Origin: Verrucomicrobiota bacterium
GTDB taxonomy: Bacteria; Verrucomicrobiota; Verrucomicrobiia; Limisphaerales; UBA1319
Direction of reading: 5' to 3'
Assembly (NCBI GenBank): GCA_022709905.1
Contig: JAKLHY010000077.1
Coordinates: forward strand, 1-33,310
Length of the DNA: 33,310 nt
The position numbers and the translations under genes were made by a program. Of this stretch, positions 8,941 through 17,683 are shown piece by piece (the first letter of the stretch is position 1; each line of letters opens with the position of its first letter). The notes beneath the pieces were generated by a model. The model was not told where the DNA came from. It did not search any database and was given only the letters and a program-made list of their open reading frames with translations.

Positions 8941-9038
8941 GGGGGAACGATCAGACCACCGGTCCCATGCCAGGGCTGGATTTGATGCAGCGTTTGATGG
9001 GTTGTTTTCAAGCTTCCTATGCTGACATCGATATCAGG

Positions 9039-9130
9039 GTCGCTATCGGTATCGTATTTAGGCCGGCTGGATACTCGCCTGATTCCTCATGAACTGAATA
9101 GCCATCATCCCACTCGATACCGATACCGAC
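9039..9130. repeat. inverted repeat of GATACC/GGTATC units
   Basis: The arm GTCGCTATCGGTATCG (9039-9054) is complementary at 15 of 16 positions to CGATACCGATACCGAC (9115-9130), with about 60 bases between. The right arm contains tandem GATACC units. It looks like an intergenic simple-repeat hairpin; no function can be read from it. Confidence 0.6.
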
Positions 9131-9173
9131 GCCGAATCCGATTAAGCGCCAACAGAGCATAGATGTTGGCAGC

Positions 9174-9230
9174 CAGGCGATCCGCGAAAATACTTGAGTG
9201 GTCGATGCTTGGCGGGTTCCCGTCCAGATT
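9174..9230 (-). pseudogene. 3' part of a small gene disrupted by the element (left flank)
   Basis: These 57 bases align without gaps to 23553-23609, inside the element-borne gene at 23548-23787, with 8 mismatches by eye. On the minus strand they read SGREPAKHRPLKYFRGSPG, against SGRELAKLRPLRFFSGSPD in the element copy. The adjoining upstream piece lies on the other side of the element at 24839-24869, so the element appears to sit in a relative of its own cargo gene. Confidence 0.7.
9226..9230. repeat. candidate 5-bp target-site duplication, left copy (AGATT)
   Basis: AGATT here is repeated at 24838-24842 just outside the right end. Mu-family elements duplicate 5 bp. The match is short and the target itself contains repeated GATT, so the assignment is tentative; a 4-bp GATT duplication with TG...CA termini is the alternative reading. 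Confidence 0.45.
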
Positions 9231-9276
9231 TGTAGCTTCACTGATAATTTGTCCGGAATTTGTCGTCATCTTGTCC
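9231..9276 (+). repeat. left end of the element with transposase-binding-like boxes
   Basis: TTCACTGATAATTTGTCCGG at 9237-9256 is followed by a second TTGTCC box at 9271-9276, 22 bp further in. The same pattern recurs at 24584-24624 and, inverted, at 24665-24699 and 24810-24827. Repeated boxes at fixed spacing are what MuA-like transposases bind; binding itself is inferred. Confidence 0.7.
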
Positions 9277-9299
9277 AAATCGATACTGTACGTGGTAAG

Positions 9300-9316
9300 G
9301 CCCGCTTTTCAGCGGG
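9300..9316. other. small hairpin between left end and ATPase gene
   Basis: CCCGC and GCGGG pair around TTTTCA (9301-9316). It lies just beyond the stop of the leftward operon, where a terminator is expected, but no T-run follows in the leftward direction. It could end transcription weakly or simply be part of the left-end structure. Confidence 0.35.
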
Positions 9317-9347
9317 TCATCGAAAAACCAGGATTTTTCCGCCCTGG

Positions 9348-11027
9348 CTACGCTAAAACCTCAACGGTTTCAGTACTCCCAGGACACCCGATTTGGGTCC
9401 CCATTCGCTGGGTGTCCTGCCCATATTCGCCAAGATCGTTACTTGATGTCCTGGCATGGGTTTCTGGAGCGTTTAAACTGGATTGCAATGCAAATGCAGT
9501 GGGTTTTTCCAGCGGCGTTTGACGCGCGGCCGGCGGCCGCAAATCCACAGCACACCGGTTTCGACATGCCTCCGAACGTTTGGCCGGTTTGGTTTGGGCT
9601 GGGAGTGCAACGGTTGAATCCTGGGGAATTACTTCGGCCAAGGCGCGGTCAAGATCGTCGAGTTCCACACGGGATCGACCAGACTTTTTAGCGAACCAGG
9701 AAGCCAACCTGGCTAAGTTTTCGACGGTTTTGAGGTAGCTTTCCGAGGCCATAGACGCGCCAACGATAAACTGCATGTGTGCCAGCTCAAGATTTGGGAA
9801 GTGGATCTCCACCACGGATTGGAGGTCTTCAACCCCGAGTTCCGATGGTAAAACGATCTTGCGAGCCACGCGGCCCACGAATTGCTCGAATGTAAATCCG
9901 GTCTTTCGGACGAACCTATCCAAGGCATGCCGATAAGCCTGAGGCGTATTGACAAACACGCATGGGACACCTTTATCCATGATCCGAGTTCTGAACCAAT
10001 TCAGCCGCATGGGTGGCGTGGTCTCGGAGTACCGCTGAGGGAATGCAAAATGAAACTCATCAGCCACAATCAGCACGCCGCCTTGGCTTATAATGAATTC
10101 AGCCCGTTCCCGCAGCTTAACCAAAGAATCCCCAAAACAGCATACTTCCCCGAATGCCTCGATCATAGCTCGGAACATATCGCGATCCGAGTTCGAGCAA
10201 GGAATATTCACAAGCCTTGCGCGGCCGGGATACATCTGGCACCAGGTCTTGATCGCCTCAGTTTTTCCAAACCTGGAATCACCGGTGATCGACACTGCCG
10301 CAGAATTGGCATAGGCGAACTCCAATCCATCAAATACCATTCGGGCAACCTCTGTCATCGCGAGGCCCTTGGATGCCTTCTTTGCATGTGCATCCATCAA
10401 CTCCATAACCCCTTCCAGGAGGCCATCGAAGTAACACGGAGATTCCAGCGCGTTGCCCGCCTCGGTGCAGAAACGAGCCAGTAGGCCAGGAATATCTCCC
10501 ATGGCTCTCATCCTCAGCCACTCGACCAGCTTACTCGGAGAATGATCCAGCAGAAAGGCGTTGACCGCCTTCTTAATATGGGGGGGCTCTATCCGGAATG
10601 TAGCCTCATCCTGATACATGAAAGTCTCGGCCAACCAACCTTCTCCCGCTCCATCCATTGCCTTTTCTGCCATTCGTTTGAATCCAGCCTCTTCCGTCAA
10701 AACGTCACCAAAATCAGAAAACTGATAATGCAACTCCTCATTGATCGCTACGAATTCAGATCGTGAGTATATCGCTTTATGCCCAACGGCCCGCATGGTC
10801 TTGGTTCCAATGCGATGCGGACAGCATTCGAGCAGCTCGGCAGCAAGTTTCGCCAGCCCCCCAGGCTGCCAAGACGCCCACTGAATAAACCACAGAACCT
10901 CTTTCATCCTGGGCCGTTTTTCAAAAGCATCGAGCAGCTCTGGGTACTCCAAATTGCGGATGGCAGCCAGCTTAGCCGCGCACAGTTCCGGCTTGATGCC
11001 ATCGATTGTCTTTTGGGCTGTGATCAT
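9348..11027 (-). CDS. MuB/TnsC-like AAA+ ATPase of transposition
   Basis: This 559-residue ATPase is the likely transposition activator that binds ATP and target DNA and delivers the target to the transposase. Walker A is GDSRFGKT at residues 249-256 and Walker B is VLIVADEFHF with DE at 323-324. It overlaps the transposase stop by 4 bp (ATGA), so the two are translationally coupled. The 240 residues before Walker A are a long N-terminal extension compared with MuB (about 310 aa). The proline-rich C-terminal tail has low complexity and its coding DNA contains a perfect 10-bp inverted repeat (9380-9389 and 9410-9419). The pairing with a Mu-type transposase makes the role fairly sure. Confidence 0.85.
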   Translation of the reverse strand: MITAQKTIDGIKPELCAAKLAAIRNLEYPELLDAFEKRPRMKEVLWFIQWASWQPGGLAKLAAELLECCPHRIGTKTMRAVGHKAIYSRSEFVAINEELHYQFSDFGDVLTEEAGFKRMAEKAMDGAGEGWLAETFMYQDEATFRIEPPHIKKAVNAFLLDHSPSKLVEWLRMRAMGDIPGLLARFCTEAGNALESPCYFDGLLEGVMELMDAHAKKASKGLAMTEVARMVFDGLEFAYANSAAVSITGDSRFGKTEAIKTWCQMYPGRARLVNIPCSNSDRDMFRAMIEAFGEVCCFGDSLVKLRERAEFIISQGGVLIVADEFHFAFPQRYSETTPPMRLNWFRTRIMDKGVPCVFVNTPQAYRHALDRFVRKTGFTFEQFVGRVARKIVLPSELGVEDLQSVVEIHFPNLELAHMQFIVGASMASESYLKTVENLARLASWFAKKSGRSRVELDDLDRALAEVIPQDSTVALPAQTKPAKRSEACRNRCAVDLRPPAARQTPLEKPTAFALQSSLNAPETHARTSSNDLGEYGQDTQRMGTQIGCPGSTETVEVLA

Positions 11028-13426
11028 TCTTCCGATGGGGATGAGGCTTTGATTTTCTGCCAGGATTTGTTCATGAGCTGAATGCCTTTCAACCTCTGAT
11101 CTGGGTTGCGCACAGGGCCAGAAATAGTCAGGCCGAAAACAGCGGCCTCTTGGCGGATCATGTTCAGCTTCCGAGTTCGGCTGGATTTCTCGGCCTTGTG
11201 TTCTTCGACCTGAGCATTCGTAAACCTGCCCAGTTCCTTCGTTGCCTCATCATGGTCATTATCCCGAACAATCGTCGAGACAACGCGGTGATGCAGGTTG
11301 CCGTAGATAACCTTGGCGGTCTTTTGATGATCCCTGATTTGAGCATTGGCCTCAGCGAATTGCTCGCTGGTGGCGGTCATCGCCGGAAGGAGTATGCGTT
11401 TCACGGAAAAGAAATTCTGACGGTTGAAATCCGAGACGGTTAAAAGGTCCGGATGATCAATGTTGTAGTAGGCAAACACCCTTTGCCCGATCAGTCGCCC
11501 CGTGTGCTCATTGGCATAGAGCATTCGATGGCCACCAATATTGAGGGCAATTCCATATTTCTGCACCAAAACCGGAAATCGATGGGTTGCCAAGAGATAG
11601 CGGGCCTCATCAGGCAGTCTTCTCAAAGGTCGATCCTGGATTGCGGTAGCCCAGGCCTCCGCTGGCGATATCCCTGGAAGCATTTTGCCGTTCTGGGGAT
11701 CATTGGCGAACTCATCCAAAATCTGGCTAATACGCTCAGCCCATTGCTCCATGGAAAGCAGTCCGTTCCTTGGATCCTCTTTGCCCGTTCGGACGCGGGC
11801 AATAAATTCCTGCATCCGCTCGTATTTCTCTGTTCTCTCGTTGAAGCCAACAAAACCGGGCTCTGACCGCATGCGCTCCTGGAGTATTCTCAGTAGGCCC
11901 TCAATCGTTTTTGCTCTTGGGGTGTGCGCGTGCCTCATTTCCAAGTCAAGGCCACGATCCCGCAATCCCAACTGAGTATCCCGCCAATGCATCCAGTCGC
12001 GCTTATTACGATCACCAGCAATAAAACAAGAGGCCCAAACGCCTCGTTCCAGGTAAAAGCCCTTACGCGGCAGGCCAATCTTATCGTGAATGCGAAGGGT
12101 CACCGATCGGATATGGCGACTATTGTATTTTCCGGCGATCAAGATAAAATCCAAAGGCTTGCCAGTCCTAAAATCGATCATTAAGAGGCACTCGCCCCGC
12201 TCAACATGCAACCTTCCATCTTCATCGTAATAATACCAGTATGAGTTCCAGGTCACGTCATCGCCCGAGAAATAGTCCCCCGGTGATGAGTCCGTGTGAT
12301 CCCGAGGAATCCACGGTCCAGCCATCTTGAAAGCCCACGGCCCCCGATGGAGCTCCTGGCACATGTTGACTTGGTTTGTGATTCCCTCTCGGATCGCCGG
12401 GGGCACGTAGCTTTTGTTCTTGCGAGGATCGAAGCGGTAATGATCGGTGAATTCCTTGGAAAGCACGCCCCGTTTTCGCGCCAGCCGGTGCGCCAAGGAT
12501 TCGTTGCCATTGTGCAGAATCGCCAACTCCCGGATGATCGTTTGATCTGCCTCAAACTTGGGCGAAGTGAAATTGCCTGATTTCAGCTGGCGTTGATCCC
12601 GGATGATTGATGGCGCTTTTCCCCCATCGCACCAACGGCTGTACTTCCGATCAAAACAACGCCTTAGGGAATCCGGCGACGGTGACAGGGACGGAATGCA
12701 GGCAAGTAGAAACCGAAGCAAAGAGCCCTTGAAATGCTTTTGCACGCCTGGATCAGATGCCTGGCAAAGGCACTTCTCGTAATACCGGAAAACGGAGTCC
12801 CAAAGGTATTCCAGATCATCGGGCGTTGGATTCAACTTGTTCTCCAGGGCCTCAAACATGGTTTCCAACTCCTGATGGCGGTACCGCGTCAATGCCGCCT
12901 GACGCTGTTCCTTTTTCACCCGGCAAGCCCGATCGTCAATGTAAAGGTCAATGCGTTCAAATTGCTCTTGGCCCCCATCGCGGTCGATGGCGCGTTCAAA
13001 GAGCCTACGCCAATGCTTAGCGCTGATTTCATAGCCATGCACGCGTTTGAATTCGGCCAGTCCAATGGGGGCCAGGGAGGCCGAATCCTCATGACGCCTG
13101 GTCAACGGCAATCGAAGGGCTTCCCGCAGCTTTCCAGCCCTGGCAACCGCATCAGTGTTGATGCTGCTGATAGGGACAGGCAATGACCATGCTTTAGGGG
13201 CGTTTGACAACAATTCATCAATGGGGATCCCACTCTTGCCTGCCTGGGCCGCGAGTTGTTCCCGGATGAGTTCAGGCAATTCGGTAATCGACCATGCTTT
13301 TGCGACCCTGCCACCCTCCACCCTCGCCCCAGATCCGACAATAGAGGATAGCAAACGCCGGATCACACGGACGTTTTCGTCCAGTGCGCTGGCGATTTGG
13401 GCGGCGGTGTATGTGGGCGCTATCAT
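11024..13426 (-). CDS. MuA-like DDE transposase
   Basis: The 800-residue protein has a winged-helix N-terminus (YTAAQIASALDENVRVIRRLL), a long helical DNA-binding region, an RNase H-like (rve) core and a Mu-type C-terminal barrel (about 600-690, with GGHRMLYANEHTGRLIGQ). Candidate catalytic residues are Asp390 in FSGDDVTWNSYW, Glu460 in GFYLERGVWAS where Asp is usual, and Glu509 in TPRAKTIEGLLR. It would join element ends to target DNA with the ATPase encoded next to it. The start overlaps the tape-measure stop by 4 bp, so it is the penultimate gene of a virion-transposition operon. That is the reverse of Mu, where transposase genes are early and lie near the repressor. Confidence 0.87.
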   Translation of the reverse strand: MIAPTYTAAQIASALDENVRVIRRLLSSIVGSGARVEGGRVAKAWSITELPELIREQLAAQAGKSGIPIDELLSNAPKAWSLPVPISSINTDAVARAGKLREALRLPLTRRHEDSASLAPIGLAEFKRVHGYEISAKHWRRLFERAIDRDGGQEQFERIDLYIDDRACRVKKEQRQAALTRYRHQELETMFEALENKLNPTPDDLEYLWDSVFRYYEKCLCQASDPGVQKHFKGSLLRFLLACIPSLSPSPDSLRRCFDRKYSRWCDGGKAPSIIRDQRQLKSGNFTSPKFEADQTIIRELAILHNGNESLAHRLARKRGVLSKEFTDHYRFDPRKNKSYVPPAIREGITNQVNMCQELHRGPWAFKMAGPWIPRDHTDSSPGDYFSGDDVTWNSYWYYYDEDGRLHVERGECLLMIDFRTGKPLDFILIAGKYNSRHIRSVTLRIHDKIGLPRKGFYLERGVWASCFIAGDRNKRDWMHWRDTQLGLRDRGLDLEMRHAHTPRAKTIEGLLRILQERMRSEPGFVGFNERTEKYERMQEFIARVRTGKEDPRNGLLSMEQWAERISQILDEFANDPQNGKMLPGISPAEAWATAIQDRPLRRLPDEARYLLATHRFPVLVQKYGIALNIGGHRMLYANEHTGRLIGQRVFAYYNIDHPDLLTVSDFNRQNFFSVKRILLPAMTATSEQFAEANAQIRDHQKTAKVIYGNLHHRVVSTIVRDNDHDEATKELGRFTNAQVEEHKAEKSSRTRKLNMIRQEAAVFGLTISGPVRNPDQRLKGIQLMNKSWQKIKASSPSEE

Positions 13427-15750
13427 GGGATTCTCAACCCTTGCATTCGGGTTTCCAACTGACCTAGCTTTCGAGACACAGCATCGATCGATGATGCGAG
13501 TTTGGTGAACTGGTTTTCCATGACGTTGCCCAACTGGCCTATGGCAGCGGCGGAGTAGCCTCCAACTTCCTCCAATTGTTGGCGATAAGGCTTGACCACG
13601 CGATCAAGTTCATCGCGCATCCGGCCCGACTGATCAGGAACAGGTTGCCCCACACCACCCCCTAATGGCGCCGCTCCAAAATTGTAGGCCGGGGACACCG
13701 ATGCCAACGGTGCATCCTGGGAAACATAACCGCCCACCGGACCACCAACACGCTTTTCTCCTGCAAGCTCATCGCGGCTGACACGGGCAGAAAACCTGGT
13801 TTCACGAGTTTGAGCATCAAGCTGGTCTTCCTTTTGCCTGTATGAGATATCCAAGGCTCGTTCCTGCTGACGATCCCGGTTCCGTTCATAAAGCCGCCGA
13901 TTCTCATCCACCTGTGATTTCAGGAGTTGCTCTATCTGCTCAATTTCCTTGCCAAGCTCTGCCCGACCTTTTTCCACGACTGGAGTTCTGGCAGATTGAC
14001 GTTTCAAGGCCGTTTCCAGCTGCATCACCTTTTGCTCAGCCTCTTCGAGCTTCTGCTTGTTCGCTTCTGTTGGAACATTAACCAAACCCGCTGAGAACGC
14101 TGAGATCAATGGATCAGGTTTTTGAAGGTCGTTAATCGCCTGGTCTCTCTCCAGTTTCGCGTTTTTGTATTCGGCATCGAGGTAGGCCTGGCGATTCTTT
14201 TGGACCTCCACCGGCCCCAGTTCATCGTACTGCTTTCGCTTTGAAACCAGCTCATTTTGGAGCTTCTTTTCTTTAGCGACCGCTTCCGCCATGATGGATC
14301 TTTCAGCCTCGGCGGTTTGTCGATCGGCCTCCTGTTGGCGCTTGAGCTTTTCCTGGGCATATCGATTTTCGATATTCAACCGCGCCCGAGCGGCTTCCAC
14401 CGGGGGCATTCCCCGAGCCTCCGCTTTATCAACCTGGGCCAACTCATATTCCTTGCGACGATCGGCCAAGGTGTCTTCGTGGCCTTTAATTTTCTGAATG
14501 TCAGCCACCATCCGGTCCAGCTGTTGTGTTGCGCCGGCCGCACTCTCCTTGATGCTTTGGAGTTCAGCCTTGAATTCTTCAGCCGCCGACTTGCTATCCT
14601 GCATGCCGGACGTAACGCGAACAACCGCGTTGCTCAAACCATTTAAACGCTCGATGGGGCCGCCCAACTTCTCAGCCCATGCCTCAAAAAACACCGAAAC
14701 ACCACCCATGACGGACTGGAGCAGTCCAGTTTGAGCTATCCCCCGACCAATTGCCTCAAGGAAATCGCTGAAATTATTCTTTAGCTGCCCGAACTGGCCA
14801 GCCAGCGATTGAGCGCGGGCCTCAAGTTGTCCCCCCCCGCGCTGAGCCAAGTCCTGCATCAACCTGGCCAGCTTCTCGGTTTGGGTTCCTGTCTCGTCAA
14901 TCTTGATCCCATACCTGGAAAACGCTTCGAAATTGCCTTGCATGGCTCGGCTGAAGGCATGTGCCGCGCCAACAATGTCCCCGTCCATGATCCCGGCCAG
15001 GTGCTTCACAGCATCAGCATATTGACTAATGTTCGACTCATCGGCCCCGAATTGGGTCAATCTTGTGAGAACCTCCAGCCATTGATCATCGGCAATTGCG
15101 GTGGCACTCTGCATGTCACCCGCCAAGGCCTGCAATCGATTACGATACTCATCTGTCAGCTGGCTGTTTCGAGCCAGGGCCGCATCGAGCTTAGCCATCT
15201 GGGATTCCGCGCCGGCATATTCTGTTATGGCACGTTTGGCGACTGCGGCAGCTCCAGCGACGGCAGTCAATCCAGCCGCCACCAACCCCAACCCCCCGCC
15301 GGCCAAGCCGGCCATGGTTGCGTCCAGTTTGGCAAAACCAGGGATGCTCTCGCTAACCGCCTGTCTAAGCCCTTGAAGCCAACCCCCGCCAGCATTTGGA
15401 GCCGATGCCGCCACCGCCTTCAATCGGGCCAGCTTGGCTTCAGCCTGCGCAGAATTCTCGCCCAACACCTTTAGCCGTTGAATATCCGCCTCAACTCCTG
15501 GGATCATCCCCTGGGCTAATTTGGCGTCGGAAGCCGAAAACAACTCACCTGGGGCTGTCGCCGGTTTTTGGGCCTGAGCCGATTTGTGCTCAGCAATCAT
15601 GGCATTGGCCGCCTTCAGCTTTCGTTCCAGTTCGGAGTATTCATTGCCCAGCGCCTTAGCCTCGCCGACCTGACGTTCCAGCGCCTTCGCGGCCGCTTCA
15701 GCCCCTTCCAGTTCGGCTTGGGTGGTGATTCTAATTTGAATGGGGTCCAT
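13423..15750 (-). CDS. phage tail tape-measure protein
   Basis: Tape-measure proteins set tail length and thread through the tail tube. The 775-residue product has N-terminal coiled coil (residues about 1-125), a hydrophobic segment (about 145-170, GGGLGLVAAGLTAVAGAAAV), the family segment SLAGQFGQLKNNFSDFLEAI near 315, and long charged coiled coil from about 400 to 660. The C-terminal 100 residues are glycine- and proline-rich followed by a final amphipathic helix. The start lies 20 bp inside the preceding gene, as is common for the gene after a tail chaperone. No tail tube, sheath or baseplate gene accompanies it, so it may work with a helper's tail or be a leftover. Confidence 0.82.
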   Translation of the reverse strand: MDPIQIRITTQAELEGAEAAAKALERQVGEAKALGNEYSELERKLKAANAMIAEHKSAQAQKPATAPGELFSASDAKLAQGMIPGVEADIQRLKVLGENSAQAEAKLARLKAVAASAPNAGGGWLQGLRQAVSESIPGFAKLDATMAGLAGGGLGLVAAGLTAVAGAAAVAKRAITEYAGAESQMAKLDAALARNSQLTDEYRNRLQALAGDMQSATAIADDQWLEVLTRLTQFGADESNISQYADAVKHLAGIMDGDIVGAAHAFSRAMQGNFEAFSRYGIKIDETGTQTEKLARLMQDLAQRGGGQLEARAQSLAGQFGQLKNNFSDFLEAIGRGIAQTGLLQSVMGGVSVFFEAWAEKLGGPIERLNGLSNAVVRVTSGMQDSKSAAEEFKAELQSIKESAAGATQQLDRMVADIQKIKGHEDTLADRRKEYELAQVDKAEARGMPPVEAARARLNIENRYAQEKLKRQQEADRQTAEAERSIMAEAVAKEKKLQNELVSKRKQYDELGPVEVQKNRQAYLDAEYKNAKLERDQAINDLQKPDPLISAFSAGLVNVPTEANKQKLEEAEQKVMQLETALKRQSARTPVVEKGRAELGKEIEQIEQLLKSQVDENRRLYERNRDRQQERALDISYRQKEDQLDAQTRETRFSARVSRDELAGEKRVGGPVGGYVSQDAPLASVSPAYNFGAAPLGGGVGQPVPDQSGRMRDELDRVVKPYRQQLEEVGGYSAAAIGQLGNVMENQFTKLASSIDAVSRKLGQLETRMQGLRIP

Positions 15751-16159
15751 AACGCAGTGTCTGTACGTCCTTCATGGATCTGGTCCAGGCTACATCAAAA
15801 AATGTCATTAGATCGTGATAAAGCCTAGGATCCAGATTTAGTGAGAAAAAGTGGGCCAAGACGCGATAAACATCCTCGCGGTTGAATCCGATTTTAGGGA
15901 AGTGGTAGCAGATGGAAGAGTAAATCTTCAAAGACAAGATCCCGATTCTCATGCACTCAAATTTTCCATCCTGCTTTATAAACTCCAGGTGTGAGATGAG
16001 GCTGTCATTAATCGCGCACAGAACAGGGAGGTTTTCCATCAGTTTAGCCCAAAGCTCAGCGCCCCAGTCTTCCTCCGCCGGAAGTGCAACGGAGTCCCAT
16101 AACAGGCGGCGCTTTTCAGAAAAAGCCATGGTGAGCACGTCACTCACAAGGCCCTCCAT
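15731..16159 (-). CDS. phage protein of unknown function; tail-chaperone position
   Basis: I do not recognise this 142-residue protein. It is mainly helical, with HFPKIGFNREDVYRVLAHFF and LYHDLMTFFDVAW near the C-terminus. It overlaps the head-morphogenesis gene upstream by 16 bp and the tape-measure gene downstream by 20 bp. In tailed phages the gene immediately before the tape measure often encodes the tail assembly chaperone, so that is a positional guess only. A later start at MAFSEKRR is possible. Confidence 0.65.
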   Translation of the reverse strand: MEGLVSDVLTMAFSEKRRLLWDSVALPAEEDWGAELWAKLMENLPVLCAINDSLISHLEFIKQDGKFECMRIGILSLKIYSSICYHFPKIGFNREDVYRVLAHFFSLNLDPRLYHDLMTFFDVAWTRSMKDVQTLRYGPHSN

Positions 16160-17154
16160 TCACCATGGCAAGCGCAGTCGTCACAGCAGCCAAATCCACG
16201 CACAACATCATCATGATGGTGGGGCGAAATCCCGTCATCCGGCCAAATTTTTAAAGTGCGAGTCAGATATGAGACCTCCTTTGCAGGAGTGTCTTCAGAG
16301 GCATCAGTCCTGCCAGAAAACGTAACTTTATTGCCAACGATCTGAACCTGGTTTCCCAACGAATCAGTCAGAAACCGGATTAGATCCGGATCCAAGCCTG
16401 TAGTGCTGGCTTCCAGGCGTGCATTAAAACTGAGCTCAGGCGAGTTCACCTGTTGGCTAGGCGCGATCAACCCAAGAGTTTCTGCCTCGGCCCTATCAAC
16501 GTCTTCCACGTCATGCCCGCATCCCCAGCCCCATGGCCCCCAGGGGACGCCAAAATCCTGGTTGATCCGGAGCCAGAAATTCAAATCAGACTTTAGAGCC
16601 GCTACGCCTTCGTATTGTTGGTGGGCATTGCGGGGTTCCTTAACGTCCTGGACTCGAATCAGGCGCTGGGCAGGGAATTCGTCCAAAATATCCGGATCCA
16701 AACCTTGCTTCCATGATCCGTAGGCATACGCCTGGCGCGTCTGGGTGTCGAATATCAGGCCAAGGCGGCGCTCAGAGGTGATATCTTTAATGGTACCCGC
16801 ATCGCCGGGATCCAGCGGCCCCATGCCTTCCTTCAGGGCAAATTCTCGCATGAGTTTGACGAACTCGGATCTGGAGCCTGTCTTTAGGGCGGTGACCGTC
16901 GAGCCGTCATCACGAGTGATGGTTTCTCGGGATCCGGAAAGGAAATCAGTGATCGCATCCTTTGCCCGTTGGAGAAACCGGAGGTTTTCGATGGTGGACG
17001 AGAAAAAGGCCCGTTCCCGGATTTCGACGGGGACCGCGCTCCATTGCGCGGAGTCAAGCTTTGAGCCCGCAACCGATCTGGCCCCGAGCTTTCGGATCGC
17101 TTCAGAAAACAGAATTGGGGCTGAAAACTGCATTTTTAGCCAAGATTGCCCCAT
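16144..17154 (-). CDS. phage head morphogenesis (minor head) protein, Mu F-like
   Basis: The 336-residue product resembles minor capsid/head-morphogenesis proteins of Mu-like and SPP1-like phages that join portal and capsid. Visible family features are the opening MQFSAPILFSEAIRKLGAR, the segment IRERAFFSSTIENLRFLQRA, then RLGLIFDTQTRQAYAYGSWK and FPAQRLIRVQDVKEPR. Near 215 comes FGVPWGPWGWGCGHDVEDVD. The C-terminus contains clustered His and Cys (HHHDDVVRGFGCCDDCACH). An alternative start at 17133 would open exactly at MQFSAP and avoid overlap with the preceding small frame. Its normal partner, the portal protein, is not encoded in the element. Confidence 0.75.
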   Translation of the reverse strand: MGQSWLKMQFSAPILFSEAIRKLGARSVAGSKLDSAQWSAVPVEIRERAFFSSTIENLRFLQRAKDAITDFLSGSRETITRDDGSTVTALKTGSRSEFVKLMREFALKEGMGPLDPGDAGTIKDITSERRLGLIFDTQTRQAYAYGSWKQGLDPDILDEFPAQRLIRVQDVKEPRNAHQQYEGVAALKSDLNFWLRINQDFGVPWGPWGWGCGHDVEDVDRAEAETLGLIAPSQQVNSPELSFNARLEASTTGLDPDLIRFLTDSLGNQVQIVGNKVTFSGRTDASEDTPAKEVSYLTRTLKIWPDDGISPHHHDDVVRGFGCCDDCACHGEWRAL

Positions 17155-17321
17155 CCAGCTTCATGAGCATCCATCAGATAGGACTGCAAAACGCCGGAAC
17201 GCTTTTGCAATTTGATCGGAATCCTCTCGACGGGTTTTGACACGTTCCGAGCTCCCGACGCCCTATAATCGAAATTAGAGGCCTTCGGGTTGGATCCAGG
17301 AAGTGGATAACAGGGAGTCAT
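17136..17321 (-). CDS. small protein of unknown function (61 aa)
   Basis: This frame starts at an ATG overlapping the stop of the upstream HTH gene (ATGA) and ends at the likely start of the head-morphogenesis gene, filling what would otherwise be a gap of about 160 bp in a tightly packed operon. The product has no recognisable domain; it ends QSYLMDAHEAGWGNLG. Position and spacing are the only support. Confidence 0.5.
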   Translation of the reverse strand: MTPCYPLPGSNPKASNFDYRASGARNVSKPVERIPIKLQKRSGVLQSYLMDAHEAGWGNLG

Positions 17322-17674
17322 GATTTCTTCAGTTCGGACCACCTTTGCCGGAGCTGAGCTCGCCAATAGGAGACCTCTTCAGTTTCTCGATACGGGATTG
17401 AAATACCGTTCCTGGCAGCCGACCGCTCCAGATACCACGCTTCCACGCTATAACGCACCACTCGCAAATGCTCCCGACGCGGATTTGGGTGATCACCAAT
17501 CGGCACAGCCAAGATATCCCCCCGATCAATTAGGTCCCTTACGTGCTGCTCAGAAATCTTCAGGGCGCTCGCGGCTTCCTGGATCTCCACCAGATGGCGG
17601 GAGTGGTTAAACAACGCCAAATCGAGCTTTGTCGAGGCCGCTTGCGTTGGGGAAGTGGGTTTTGTTGGGGTCAT
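17318..17674 (-). CDS. small DNA-binding protein with excisionase-like HTH
   Basis: The 118-residue protein has a helix-turn-helix of the MerR/excisionase type at about residues 30-60: VEIQEAASALKISEQHVRDL, then IDRGDILAVPIG, where the turn leads into a wing that would contact DNA. The C-terminal half is charged and ends RAQLRQRWSELKKS. It sits between virion genes, 9 bp after the preceding gene and 4 bp overlapping the next. It may regulate the operon or act in DNA maturation; a small-terminase-like role is conceivable but not shown. Confidence 0.65.
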   Translation of the reverse strand: MTPTKPTSPTQAASTKLDLALFNHSRHLVEIQEAASALKISEQHVRDLIDRGDILAVPIGDHPNPRREHLRVVRYSVEAWYLERSAARNGISIPYRETEEVSYWRAQLRQRWSELKKS

Positions 17675-17683
17675 AGGCAGATT

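Larger units (their letters stand above)
8641..9230. other. structured intergenic region left of the mobile element
   Basis: No credible gene is present. The region holds a hairpin followed by a T-run (8874-8940), a long inverted repeat of GATACC-like units (9039-9130), and, abutting the element, a short piece homologous to the element-borne gene at 23548-23787 (9174-9230). Confidence 0.6.

Noticed and set aside
590..13426. CRISPR-associated transposon (Tn7-like transposase genes near cas genes)
   Set aside because: The cas locus and transposase operon are separated by the peptidase-cyclophilin gene and by the element's left end. There is no TniQ, and the cas set includes cas1, cas2 and cas3, as in ordinary defence loci.
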